From the NCBI RefSeq assembly GCF_001189535.1, contig NZ_CP012070.1, forward strand, positions 1,922,001 to 1,986,000: a DNA stretch of 64,000 nt. The letters run 5' to 3'. The position numbers and the translations under genes were made by a program. Position 1 is the first letter of the stretch; the number at the start of each line of letters is the position of its first letter. Below, piece after piece: positions 36,144 through 43,532 of the stretch. This DNA comes from Arsenicicoccus sp. oral taxon 190. Its GTDB lineage: Bacteria; Actinomycetota; Actinomycetes; Actinomycetales; Dermatophilaceae. Under the pieces are notes generated by a model. It searched no databases. It was not told the origin of the DNA and saw only the letters and a list, made by a program, of their open reading frames with translations.

Positions 36144-37367
36144 ATGACCAGCGCCACCCTCGAGGCCGAGATCAAGGACCTGATCCGGCGTGACGGAGTC
36201 GACCCCGTGCTCGACCGTGCCCGCGTGGCCGCCCTCGTGACCCGCGCCGTGGAGGACTTCGACGAGCGCTCCGTCACGGCCGGGCTGCCCCCACTCGACG
36301 ACCCGGCCCGGACCGCCAAGGAGATCCTCGACGAGGTGGCCGGCTTCGGCCCCTTGCAGCCCTACTTCGACGACCCTCGGGTCGAAGAGCTGTGGATCAA
36401 CGAGCCCGGCAAGGTCTTCGTGGCCAGGGACGGCGTCAGCGAGCTCACGCCGACGATCCTCACGCACGACGGGGTCCGAGACCTCGTGGAGCGGATGCTC
36501 AAGACGTCCGGCCGGCGGGTCGACCTCAGCTCGCCCTTCGTCGACGCCTCGCTGCCCGACGGGTCACGCCTGCACGTCGTGATCCCGGACGTCTCGCGGC
36601 AGCACTGGCAGGTCAACGTCCGCCGCTTCGTGGCTCGGGCGAGCCACCTCGACGACCTCGTCCGCCTGGGGACGCTGACCCCGCACGCCGCCGAGCTCCT
36701 CGCGGCCTCCGTGGCGGCCGGGCTCAACGTCCTGGTGAGCGGGGGCACCCAGGCCGGCAAGACCACCATGCTCAACTGCCTCGCGTCCGCGATCCCGCCC
36801 CGCGAGCGGGTCGTCACCTGCGAGGAGGTCTTCGAGCTGCAGATCCCGCTGCGCGACGTCGCGGGCATGCAGTGCCGCCAGTCCAGCCTCGAGGGCACCG
36901 GGGAGATCCCGCTGCGGCGCCTCGTCAAGGAGGCCCTGCGGATGCGCCCGTCGCGGATCATCGTGGGCGAGGTGCGCCAGGAGGAGAGCCTGGACCTGCT
37001 GATCGCGCTCAACAGCGGGCTGCCGGGCATGGCCACCATCCACGCCAACTCCGCCCGCGAGGCGATCACCAAGATGTGCACGTTGCCGCTGCTGGCCGGG
37101 GAGAACGTCGGCAGCCGCTTCGTCGTCCCGACGGTCGCCGGGAGCATCGACCTCGTGGTGCAGGTGGCGCTGGAGCGAGACGGCACGCGCCGGGTGCGCG
37201 AGATCGTCGCCGTCCCGGGCCGCGTGGAGGACGACGTGGTGGAGGTCGCGGATCTCTTCGTGCGACGCGGCGGGGAGCTGGTGCGGGCCGACGGCTTCCC
37301 ACCCCACCTCGACCGCTTCGAGCGTGCTGGCTACGACGTCTCCGAGATCCTCGGGAGGGGTGCATGA
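36144..37367 (+). CDS. tadA: Tad/Flp pilus assembly ATPase (TadA/CpaF)
   Basis: Cytoplasmic type II/IV secretion ATPase that powers Flp pilus assembly. The 407-residue protein has the N-terminal helical domain, the FGPLQPYFDDPRVEELWINEP signature that spans residues about 68-88, Walker A SGGTQAGKTTML at about 207, the Asp/His box region (TCEEVFELQI, GMATIHANSAREA) and Walker B RIIVGEVR. ATG 36144 follows a good ribosome site. It is the first gene of a run with 4-base overlaps to tadB and tadC, so the motor and platform proteins are made together. Confidence 0.93.
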   Translation: MTSATLEAEIKDLIRRDGVDPVLDRARVAALVTRAVEDFDERSVTAGLPPLDDPARTAKEILDEVAGFGPLQPYFDDPRVEELWINEPGKVFVARDGVSELTPTILTHDGVRDLVERMLKTSGRRVDLSSPFVDASLPDGSRLHVVIPDVSRQHWQVNVRRFVARASHLDDLVRLGTLTPHAAELLAASVAAGLNVLVSGGTQAGKTTMLNCLASAIPPRERVVTCEEVFELQIPLRDVAGMQCRQSSLEGTGEIPLRRLVKEALRMRPSRIIVGEVRQEESLDLLIALNSGLPGMATIHANSAREAITKMCTLPLLAGENVGSRFVVPTVAGSIDLVVQVALERDGTRRVREIVAVPGRVEDDVVEVADLFVRRGGELVRADGFPPHLDRFERAGYDVSEILGRGA

Positions 37368-38230
37368 GCGGCCTGGCCGTCGGCCTCCTGCTCGGGGTGG
37401 GTCTCTTCTGCGTGTGGTGGTCCTGCTGGGCCCCCGACGAGTCCGCGCCTCCGGACCCGCGCCCCCGCCGCGGCGGCGGCCTGGCCGACGCGCTCGTCCA
37501 GGCGGACCTGCGGACCGTCACCGTCTCCCAGCTCGTGACCGGGTCGCTGCTCCTCGGCGGCCTGACCTTCGTGCTCGCCTGGGCCACCATCGCCGTGGTG
37601 CCCGTGGCCGCCTGCTTCGCCGCCCTGGCGGCGCTCGCTCCCGTCACCTACGTCCGCAGCCGGGCCAGGCGCCGGCGCCTCATGCTGCGCGACCTGTGGC
37701 CGGACGCCGTGGACAACGTGGCCTCCGGGGTCCGGGCCGGGCTCGCGCTCCCCGAGGCTCTCGCCCAGCTCGCCGTCCGTGGCCCCGAGCCGCTGCGACC
37801 GGCCTTCGCCAGGTTCGCCGACGACTACCGGGTGACCGGTCGGTTCAGCGACTGCCTCGACCGCCTCAAGGGCGAGCTCGCCGATCCCGTCGGCGACCGG
37901 CTCGTCGAGTCGCTGCGCATCGCCCGAGAGGTGGGAGGCAGCGACCTGGGTCGGCTGCTGCGGACCCTGTCGACCTTCCTGCGCGAGGACGCCCGCACGC
38001 GCGCCGAGATGGAGAGCCGCCAGAGCTGGACCGTCAACGCCGCCCGGCTGGCCGTCGCCTCCCCGTGGGTCGTGCTCGCGACGATGGCCACCCGGCCTGC
38101 TTCGCTGCAGCCCTACGGCACCCCGCTCGGTGCCCTGGTGCTGGGCAGCGGTGCCCTGATGTCCTCCCTGGCCTACTGGGCCATGACCCGGATCGGGCGG
38201 CTGCCCGAGGAGCAGCGGGTGCTGCGATGA
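37364..38230 (+). CDS. tadB: Tad pilus membrane platform protein TadB
   Basis: Integral membrane protein of the T2SSF/TadB family, a platform for the assembly ATPase. The 288-residue protein has an N-terminal helix (about 2-20), a helix pair at about 50-85, the T2SSF cytoplasmic domain at about 105-235 (RDLWPDAVDNVASGVRAGLALPEAL; GGSDLGRLLRTLSTFLRED) and C-terminal membrane helices from about 225. The start overlaps the tadA stop (ATGA) and the stop overlaps tadC. Confidence 0.88.
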   Translation: MSGLAVGLLLGVGLFCVWWSCWAPDESAPPDPRPRRGGGLADALVQADLRTVTVSQLVTGSLLLGGLTFVLAWATIAVVPVAACFAALAALAPVTYVRSRARRRRLMLRDLWPDAVDNVASGVRAGLALPEALAQLAVRGPEPLRPAFARFADDYRVTGRFSDCLDRLKGELADPVGDRLVESLRIAREVGGSDLGRLLRTLSTFLREDARTRAEMESRQSWTVNAARLAVASPWVVLATMATRPASLQPYGTPLGALVLGSGALMSSLAYWAMTRIGRLPEEQRVLR

Positions 38231-39165
38231 ACCTCGCGTCCTCCTGGTCCTGGCCCGGGGCGGTCCTCGGGCTCGCGTGGGCCTGCGGCCTGCTGCTCGT
38301 CTGGCACCGGTTGCCGGTGCGACGGCGCCCCACCCTGGCCGATCGCATCTCTCCCTACCTCCAGGACGTGCAGCTGCCGTCCACCGCCCGCGCCGTCACA
38401 CCGTCGGACTCGGGCCTCGCGGACCTGCTCCGGCCGCTGCTCGTGCGGCTGGGCTCCCGGCTGGACCGGGCCCTGGGGGGCCAGGAGTCGGTGCGTCGCC
38501 GGCTGCTCCGGGCAGGGGCTCCTGCGGACGTGGAGGGCTTCCGCGCCGAGCAGGTCCTGTGGGGCGCCGGCGGGGCCGCCCTGGGCGGAGCCCTGGCGGT
38601 GGTGGCCGTGGCCCGGGACCGCGGGGCCGTCATGCCCGCCGTGGTGCTGGTCGCCGTCGCCGCGATGAGCGGCGTGGTGCTGCGCGACCACTGGCTCACC
38701 CGCGGCGTGCGGCGACGCGAGCAGCGGATCCTGCAGGAGTTCCCCACGGTCGCCGAGCTGCTGGCGCTGTCGGTGACCGCGGGGGAGGGGGCCGCGGGCG
38801 CGCTGGACCGCGTCTGCCGGTTGTCCGGTGGCGACCTGGCCCACGAGCTGCGGCTCTGCCTCGCCGAGGCGCGCGCCGGCCTGAGCCTGCCGGCCGCGCT
38901 GCAGACCCTGGCGGACCGGACGGGCCTCCCCGGGCTGGCGAGGTTCGTCGACGGGATCGTGATCGCCGTCGAGCGCGGCACGCCGCTGGCCGAGGTGATG
39001 CGTGCGCAGGCCCAGGACGTCCGTGAGCAGGGGCGCCGGGCCGTGATGGAGGAGGGCGGTCGTCGGGAGATCGCGATGATGATCCCGGTCGTCTTCCTCA
39101 TCCTCCCGGTGACCGTGCTCTTCGCGGTGTTCCCGGGGCTGCAGCTCCTCACCCTCACCGTCTGA
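38227..39165 (+). CDS. tadC: Tad pilus membrane platform protein TadC
   Basis: Second T2SSF-family platform protein, 312 residues. It has membrane helices at about 8-26, 112-150 and 285-310, and the T2SSF domain at about 170-285 (LQEFPTVAELLALSVTAGEGAAGALDRV; RFVDGIVIAVERGTPLAEVMRAQAQD). The ATG at 38227 overlaps the tadB stop. An 81-base C/A-rich gap then precedes the pilin-like gene. Confidence 0.87.
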   Translation: MNLASSWSWPGAVLGLAWACGLLLVWHRLPVRRRPTLADRISPYLQDVQLPSTARAVTPSDSGLADLLRPLLVRLGSRLDRALGGQESVRRRLLRAGAPADVEGFRAEQVLWGAGGAALGGALAVVAVARDRGAVMPAVVLVAVAAMSGVVLRDHWLTRGVRRREQRILQEFPTVAELLALSVTAGEGAAGALDRVCRLSGGDLAHELRLCLAEARAGLSLPAALQTLADRTGLPGLARFVDGIVIAVERGTPLAEVMRAQAQDVREQGRRAVMEEGGRREIAMMIPVVFLILPVTVLFAVFPGLQLLTLTV

Positions 39166-39246
39166 CCGCCCCGAGACCGCCCGTCCCCCAGACCCCAAGA
39201 CCTCAGAACCCAAGACCCCACACCCCCAGAACCACAGGAGGACAAG
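39166..39246. other. C/A-rich, G-poor leader between tadC and the pilin-like gene
   Basis: This 81-base gap is strongly strand-biased: mostly C and A with repeated CCCCAAGACC, AGAACC and AGACC words, ending in ACAGGAGG before the ATG. It should be nearly unstructured as RNA. It may help strong translation of the pilin gene. Confidence 0.6.
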
Positions 39247-39477
39247 ATGACCCACATCCAGACCGCGTGCCTGGCGATCTCTGCCCGCACCACCGCGATG
39301 CTCCATGTGCTCGGCGCCCTGCCGGCCCAGCTGCGCGAGGACCGCGAGCGCGGCGACGTGCCGGGCTGGGTGATGATCACCCTGATGACCGCCGGTCTCG
39401 TGGCGGCGCTGGCGCTCGTGGCCAAGCCGGCCCTGACCGGCCTCTTCGAGAAGGCCATGGCCACGATCGGCGGCTGA
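39247..39477 (+). CDS. Small Flp-pilin-like membrane protein
   Basis: A 76-residue protein with an amphipathic N-terminal part, a charged stretch (REDRERGDVPG) and one membrane helix (about 42-60, WVMITLMTAGLVAALALVAKP) near the C-terminus. Placement directly after tadABC, size and helix make it the likely major Flp pilin or a short pilin-like protein of actinobacterial Tad loci. A classical G/xxxxE(Y) prepilin site is not obvious; cleavage near GDVPG is only a guess. ACAGGAGG lies just before the ATG. Confidence 0.65.
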   Translation: MTHIQTACLAISARTTAMLHVLGALPAQLREDRERGDVPGWVMITLMTAGLVAALALVAKPALTGLFEKAMATIGG

Positions 39478-39478
39478 G

Positions 39479-39892
39479 GTGCCGGTGAGACGGCCGCGCG
39501 GCGGCGAGCGAGAGGGCGAGCGGGGCTCCGCCGTGGCGGAGTACGCCATGGTCACGGTGCTGCTCATGGTCCTCTTCCTCGGGGTGGTCCAGGTGGCCAT
39601 CGCGCTGCACGTCCGCAACACCGTGGCCCAGTGCGCCGTCGAGGGTGCCCGCTACGGCGCCCGCGCCGACGTGGATCCTGGGGCATCGGTGGGTCGGGCG
39701 CAGCAGCTGCTGCGCGGTTTCGCCGGCGACGCCTACGCCGCTGACGTGTCCTCGCGCCTGTCCAGCGTCGACGGGGTCGCGGTCGTGGAGGTCACCGTCC
39801 GCGCCCCGCTGCCGGTGATCGGCACTCTCGGACCGACCCACGCCCTCACGGTGTCCGGGCGGGCCTACCGCGAGGGCCAGGATCCGTCGTGA
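39479..39892 (+). CDS. tadE: TadE-like pseudopilin
   Basis: A 137-residue minor pilin-like protein starting at GTG 39479. The N-terminus ends in ERGSAVAEYAMVTVLLMVLFLGVVQVAIAL across residues about 15-44, a TadE prepilin type segment with the conserved glutamate in the helix, followed by a small extracellular beta domain. The start lies just after the pilin-like stop and its stop overlaps the next gene (GTGA). Confidence 0.82.
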   Translation: MPVRRPRGGEREGERGSAVAEYAMVTVLLMVLFLGVVQVAIALHVRNTVAQCAVEGARYGARADVDPGASVGRAQQLLRGFAGDAYAADVSSRLSSVDGVAVVEVTVRAPLPVIGTLGPTHALTVSGRAYREGQDPS

Positions 39893-40392
39893 CCGGAACC
39901 ATGCCCAGAGCCGCGACCAGAGCCCTGACCAGGGCCACGACCGGGCTCGTGGCCAGGACCGCGAGCCGGCGGTGCGGGGAGCGCGGTTCGGCGAGCCTGG
40001 AGTTCATCGGCGTCGCGGTGCTGCTGCTGGTGCCGCTGTGCTACCTCGTGATGACGTTGTCCCAGCTGCAGGCCGGTTCGTATGCCGTGTCGGGGGCGGC
40101 CAGGGACGCGGCCCGCGTCTTCGCCGAGTCCCGCGAGGCGGGCATCGGCCGGGCGCGCGCCCGGTCGGCGGCCAGGGTGATCTACCAGAGCTACGGCTTC
40201 AACGGCGGCGAGGTGGCGCTCACCTGCCTCGACGACCCGTGCCTGGGGCCGGACGCCCGGGTGCGCGCCTCCTCGACCCTGCGGATCCCGCTGCCCCTGG
40301 TGCCGGACGTCGTCCGCGGCGTCGTGCCCTCCGAGGTCAGCGTGACCGGGGAGCACCTGGCCACGGTCGAGCGCTTCCGGGGCGAGCCGTGA
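39889..40392 (+). CDS. TadE/TadF-like pseudopilin
   Basis: A 167-residue protein with an arginine/threonine-rich leader (about 1-30), then RCGERGSASLEFIGVAVLLLVPLCYLVM, a TadE/TadF-type prepilin helix at residues about 28-58, and an extracellular domain with a cysteine pair (TCLDDPC). The GTG overlaps the stop of the upstream tadE, and the stop overlaps the start of the TadG-like gene. It is a minor pseudopilin of the Flp pilus by position and motif. Confidence 0.8.
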   Translation: MTGTMPRAATRALTRATTGLVARTASRRCGERGSASLEFIGVAVLLLVPLCYLVMTLSQLQAGSYAVSGAARDAARVFAESREAGIGRARARSAARVIYQSYGFNGGEVALTCLDDPCLGPDARVRASSTLRIPLPLVPDVVRGVVPSEVSVTGEHLATVERFRGEP

Positions 40393-40973
40393 GGCGTGGA
40401 CCCGGCGCGCGGCCGGGACGGGAGCGGGGACCCGGCGCGCGGCCGGGACGGGAGCGGCATACAGGCGCACGGCCGGAGCGGGAGCGGCATACAGGCGCAC
40501 GGCCGGAGCGGGAGCGGCATACAGGCGCACGGCCGGAGCGGGAGCGGGGCTCGATCTCGCTGCTGTCGTTGGGCCTCACCGTGGTGGCCGGGATGCTCGT
40601 CGTGGTCGGGATCGACGTGACCGCGGTGCAGCTGGCCCGCACCCAGCTGTGGGACGCCGCCGACTCCGCCGCCCTGGACGCCGCCGACCGCGTCGACGAG
40701 GACCGCGTCTACGCCGAGGGCCTGCACGAGCGGGTCCCCGTCGCGCGCGCCGGCGTGGCGGAGATCGCGGGCCGCCACCTCGCCGAGGAGCGCCGCCCCC
40801 ACCTGGTGCGGTCCTGGTCCCTCGGGTCGCGCACCGGCAGCCCCGACGGCGAGTCGGCGGTGGTGGAGGTGGTCGGTCGGGTGGACCTGCCGATCGTGGG
40901 TGGGGTGGCCGAGGCGTTCGGCGGGGGAGTGACCGTCACCGTGGTGTCGCGGGCGCGCTCGCAGGTCCGATGA
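40389..40973 (+). CDS. TadG-like/pilus-associated protein with decapeptide-repeat leader
   Basis: A 194-residue protein that starts at GTG 40389, overlapping the upstream stop (GTGA). Residues 4-53 are five decapeptide repeats (two copies of GPGARPGRER, three of HTGARPERER) forming a highly basic cytoplasmic leader. Next comes GSISLLSLGLTVVAGMLVVVGIDVTAVQLARTQLWDAADSAALDAAD over residues about 54-100, the TadG/Rv3660-type Flp helix with the DAADSAALDAA motif, then an extracellular beta domain. Without the repeats the size is normal for the family. Confidence 0.78.
   Translation: MRRGPGARPGRERGPGARPGRERHTGARPERERHTGARPERERHTGARPERERGSISLLSLGLTVVAGMLVVVGIDVTAVQLARTQLWDAADSAALDAADRVDEDRVYAEGLHERVPVARAGVAEIAGRHLAEERRPHLVRSWSLGSRTGSPDGESAVVEVVGRVDLPIVGGVAEAFGGGVTVTVVSRARSQVR
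40398..40547. repeat. Five 30-base tandem repeats in the TadG-like leader
   Basis: Units start at 40398, 40428, 40458, 40488 and 40518. Units 1 and 2 are identical to each other and units 3, 4 and 5 are identical to each other, so there were recent duplications. Since 30 is a multiple of 3, copy number changes keep the frame. Units 3-5 each carry a CGGCATAC octamer at the joint. Confidence 0.9.
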
Positions 40974-41044
40974 GACGCCACCCGAGAGCCCCCGCCTCAA
41001 GCGGACAGGGCTTCCGGCGAGGGGCTGGCCGTCACACGCCCGCG

Positions 41045-41079
41045 CCGCCACCGTCACTGGTGGTGTCACGGGGTGGCGG
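41045..41079. terminator. Possible hairpin between the Tad operon and the XRE-TPR gene
   Basis: CCGCCACC (41045-41052) and GGTGGCGG (41072-41079) pair around a 19-base loop in the convergent gap 40974-41094. Moderate support only. Confidence 0.4.
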
Positions 41080-41094
41080 AGGTCCTGGCCCAGG

Positions 41095-42303
41095 TCAGGG
41101 CTGCGTGCTGGGGGCCGCCTGGCCGATGCGGACCAGCAGCCGGACCGACTCCTGCAGGTGCTCGGCGGCCTCCTTGTGCTCGCCGAGCTCGCTCAGCGCC
41201 GCGCCCAGGTGGTGGTGGGCGTCCGCCTGCTCGCTCGCCGCCAGCAGGTGCCCGTCGCGCACCACCTGCTCCAGCTGGGTGCGGGCGGTCGCCCAGTCCT
41301 CCACGGCGCAGGCGTGCTTGCCGCGCACCAGCGCCAGCTCCACGTGGTCGCTCGCCGCCGAGCTCAGCGAGAACGCCGTCGCGGCCTTGTCGAGCAGCGA
41401 CGGGACGGCCTCCAGGTCCACCCCCGCCTTGAGCCGGAAGTCCGCAGCAGCCCGGTGCACCCGCCCCCACCTGCGCAGATGCCCGTCAGGGTCGATCGCC
41501 GCGATGGCCTGGTCGTAGTAGCTGAGCCCCGCGTGCGGGTCGCCGGTGGCCAGGGCCAGGTTGGCGAGCGCCCAGTAGGCGTTGCCCGCCTCGAGCCGGT
41601 TGGGCGCGTCGGCCGCGCCCTTGGCGAGGTCCTGCGCCCAGCTCGACGCGTCGCTGTAGCGGTGCTGCTGCCCGAGCGCCGACACCAGCGCAGTCAGCCC
41701 CGCGATGCCGGTCGCGCGCCACGTCGGGTGCGCCTGGAAGGCCAGTACCGCCGCGTGGGCCTCCTTGGCGGAGGCGTCGAGGTCGCCGGACACCCGCAGC
41801 GCCACGGCCAGCACGGTGCGGACCCGGCCGGTCAGCACCGCCGACTGCCGGGTGAACCAGTGCCCCGCGAGCGCGCGGACCTGCTCGATGACGTCCTCGG
41901 CCTGGTCGTTCTCGATCCGCAGCGTCAGGTCCATCAGCGCGGCGGTCCACCACAGGTCGAGCCGGTCCGCCTCGAGCGCGAAGTCGCGCAGGTCGGAGGC
42001 CGCCTTGACCGCTCCCTCGAAGGTGTGCGTCGTCAGCAGGCTCAGCGCCTCGGACTGCAGCACCGCGGCCCGGGCGTCACCCCGCTTGCCGGACGCCAGC
42101 GCCCAGGCCTGCACGTCGTCGACCGACATGCCGAGCTTGTCGGCCACGTGCTCGACGATCTCGCGGCTCGGCGCGCGGTTGCCGGACTCGACCAGCGAGA
42201 TATAGCTGCGCGAGAAGGTCGGCTCTCCCAGCTCGGACTGCGACATGCCGGCTGCGAGGCGCGCGGCGCGCAGGGCGCCACCAAATCCATTGTCTTCGGT
42301 CAT
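41095..42303 (-). CDS. XRE-family regulator with TPR domain, candidate peptide receptor (RRNPP-like)
   Basis: A 402-residue protein starting at ATG 42303. Residues about 5-60 are a clear Cro/CI helix-turn-helix (ALRAARLAAGMSQSELGEPTFSRSYISLVESGNR, read across residues 10-43, then VEHVADKLGM). Residues about 75-400 are all-helical with TPR-like pairs (RLEAGNAYWALANLALATGDPHAGLSYYDQAI; ADAHHHLGAALSELGEHKEAAEHL). HTH plus TPR is the layout of the RRNPP regulators (Rgg, PlcR, PrgX, AimR), which are switched by short imported peptides. The gene is divergent by 78 bases from a 47-residue exported peptide gene. Other TPR regulators that do not bind peptides exist, so the receptor role is inference. 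Confidence 0.85.
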   Translation of the reverse strand: MTEDNGFGGALRAARLAAGMSQSELGEPTFSRSYISLVESGNRAPSREIVEHVADKLGMSVDDVQAWALASGKRGDARAAVLQSEALSLLTTHTFEGAVKAASDLRDFALEADRLDLWWTAALMDLTLRIENDQAEDVIEQVRALAGHWFTRQSAVLTGRVRTVLAVALRVSGDLDASAKEAHAAVLAFQAHPTWRATGIAGLTALVSALGQQHRYSDASSWAQDLAKGAADAPNRLEAGNAYWALANLALATGDPHAGLSYYDQAIAAIDPDGHLRRWGRVHRAAADFRLKAGVDLEAVPSLLDKAATAFSLSSAASDHVELALVRGKHACAVEDWATARTQLEQVVRDGHLLAASEQADAHHHLGAALSELGEHKEAAEHLQESVRLLVRIGQAAPSTQP

Positions 42304-42381
42304 GGGTCTTCCGCTGGTGTTGACTGTGGGCGTAACATACCGGCTACCCCCAGGCAGATGCCACCGAAGGAGTCGATCATC
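42304..42381. promoter_or_regulatory. Divergent promoter/operator of the regulator-peptide pair
   Basis: The 78-base gap holds TTGACT (42320-42325), a -35-like box for the peptide gene followed at 17 bases by the weak GCTACC. On the minus strand TATGTT (42339-42334) is a -10-like box 30 bases before the regulator ATG. An imperfect dyad TGTTGAC / GTAACA (42318-42337) covers both, as expected for an autoregulated divergent operator. AAGGAG at 42367-42372 is the peptide ribosome site, 9 bases from the ATG. Confidence 0.45.
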
Positions 42382-42525
42382 ATGCTCAAGAAGGTTACCC
42401 GCGCCATCGCCGGTCTCGCCGTTGCCGCTTCCATCGGCGCGGCTGCTGTCGTCCCCAACGTGGGCGGCAGCTGGCCCACCGTCGGCGGCAGCTGGCCCAC
42501 CGTCGTCACCCAGCACCTCAGCTGA
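42382..42525 (+). CDS. 47-residue exported peptide precursor with two VGGSWPT repeats
   Basis: The peptide starts MLKKVTRAIAGLAVAASIGA: a positive n-region (K3, K4, R7) and a hydrophobic core to about residue 24 with a plausible signal peptidase site after A20-A22. Residues 27-40 are an exact tandem repeat of VGGSWPT, encoded by two near-identical 21-base units (42460-42480, 42481-42501), and the end is VVTQHLS. A strong AAGGAG ribosome site, a divergent XRE-TPR regulator and an 18-base-pair terminator 15 bases later define a small monocistronic unit. The layout resembles Phr/AimP-type pheromone precursors. A short antimicrobial or surface peptide is the alternative. Confidence 0.75.
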   Translation: MLKKVTRAIAGLAVAASIGAAAVVPNVGGSWPTVGGSWPTVVTQHLS

Positions 42526-42539
42526 CCCCGGTCCCACGA

Positions 42540-42578
42540 GGGCCCCGGCCCGACCAGATCCTGGTCGGGCCGGGGCCC
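42540..42578 (+). terminator. Strong terminator after the peptide gene
   Basis: A perfect 18-base-pair stem (42540-42557 with 42561-42578) with a 3-base loop ATC and a following TTCG, 15 bases after the peptide stop. A GTATGCCG octamer follows at 42585. It may also stop the convergent GntR gene. Confidence 0.9.
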
Positions 42579-42628
42579 TTCGCCGTATGCCGCCGCCCCC
42601 GCCGGCCCTGCACTCCTCGTCCGGACGG

Positions 42629-43378
42629 TCAGGACCCCACCACGGCGGCGACCGCCGCGGCGGCCTCGTCGATGATCTCCTGCATGGCGCGCGTCGCTCC
42701 GGCGGGGTCGCCGGCCTGGATGGCCTGCGCCACGTCGCCGTGCAGCCGGATCGCCTCCGGGTTGGGGTCGACGGGCATCAGGTCGTGGTGGGTCCGTCCC
42801 GCGAGGACCTCGGCGACCACGCCGTCGAGGGCCGCGAGCATCTCGTTGCCGGAGGCCTGCAGCAGCGTCGTGTGGAAGACGATGTCCGCCTCCAGGTAGG
42901 CCTCCAGGTCCTGGGCCTTGGCCCACCGGGCCATCTCCATCACGGACCCGACCATGGTGGCGGCCTGCTCGGGGGTGGCGTGGGCGGCGGCGAGGCCGGC
43001 CGAGACCGGCTCGATCCCGGCGCGCAGCTGGTTGAGGGAGCGCAGCTGGTCCGCGCGCTCGGCCTCGGAGCCGTCGAGGCGCCACCGGATGATCCGGGGG
43101 TCGAAGACCTGCCACTCCGAGCGCGGCTGCACCGTGATGCCGACCCGGCGCCGGGTGGCGATCAGGCCCATCGCCTCCAGCACCCGGGCCGCCTCCCGCA
43201 CCACGGACCGCGAGGTGCCGTAGTCCTCCTCGATGAGCTCCGAGCGCAGCACCGAGCCGGCCGGCAGCTCGCCGGAGACGATGGCGCGGCCGAGCCGGTC
43301 CACCACGGTGTCGTGCAGGCTGCCCCCGGCCTGGTCACGCCGGGCGGGACGGGGGGAGGGGGGCGTGGCTTCGACCAT
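42629..43378 (-). CDS. gntR: GntR/FadR-family repressor of the gluconate genes
   Basis: A 249-residue regulator. Residues about 15-85 are the GntR winged helix (LGRAIVSGELPAGSVLRSELIEEDYGTSRSVVREAARVLEAMGLI), spanning residues about 29-75, and residues about 95-235 are an FCD ligand-binding domain with metal-binding histidine positions (DIVFHTTLLQASGN; LHGDVAQAIQAGDPAGA). It is divergent from gntK-gntP, so it most likely represses gluconate uptake and phosphorylation with gluconate or a derivative as inducer. The ATG at 43378 has no ribosome site; a TAAGAT -10-like box lies 19 bases upstream. Confidence 0.9.
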   Translation of the reverse strand: MVEATPPSPRPARRDQAGGSLHDTVVDRLGRAIVSGELPAGSVLRSELIEEDYGTSRSVVREAARVLEAMGLIATRRRVGITVQPRSEWQVFDPRIIRWRLDGSEAERADQLRSLNQLRAGIEPVSAGLAAAHATPEQAATMVGSVMEMARWAKAQDLEAYLEADIVFHTTLLQASGNEMLAALDGVVAEVLAGRTHHDLMPVDPNPEAIRLHGDVAQAIQAGDPAGATRAMQEIIDEAAAAVAAVVGS

Positions 43379-43532
43379 GTCTCGATGGTGCCACAGGTTG
43401 ATCTTAGGGCGGCCAGACGGGCTAATCGTCATACTAATTTTGGGTGTGGGGTTGAAATCGTCTGTCAAGCGGTTGCATGCTGGTGCCCCCGACGTGCGAA
43501 GAGGCGCGTCCCTGACACGGAGGGCATCGACG
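43379..43532. promoter_or_regulatory. Divergent gntR-gntK operator region
   Basis: This 154-base gap is unusually AT-rich around GCTAATCGTCATACTAATTTTG (43421-43442), which has the direct repeat CTAAT/CTAATT and is a likely GntR operator. TTGAAA (43452-43457) and CATGCT 18 bases later form a forward promoter for gntK. Confidence 0.5.

Noticed and set aside
40398..40547. CRISPR or mobile-element repeat
   Set aside because: Repeats are contiguous, 30 bases, in frame inside a Tad gene; they encode protein.
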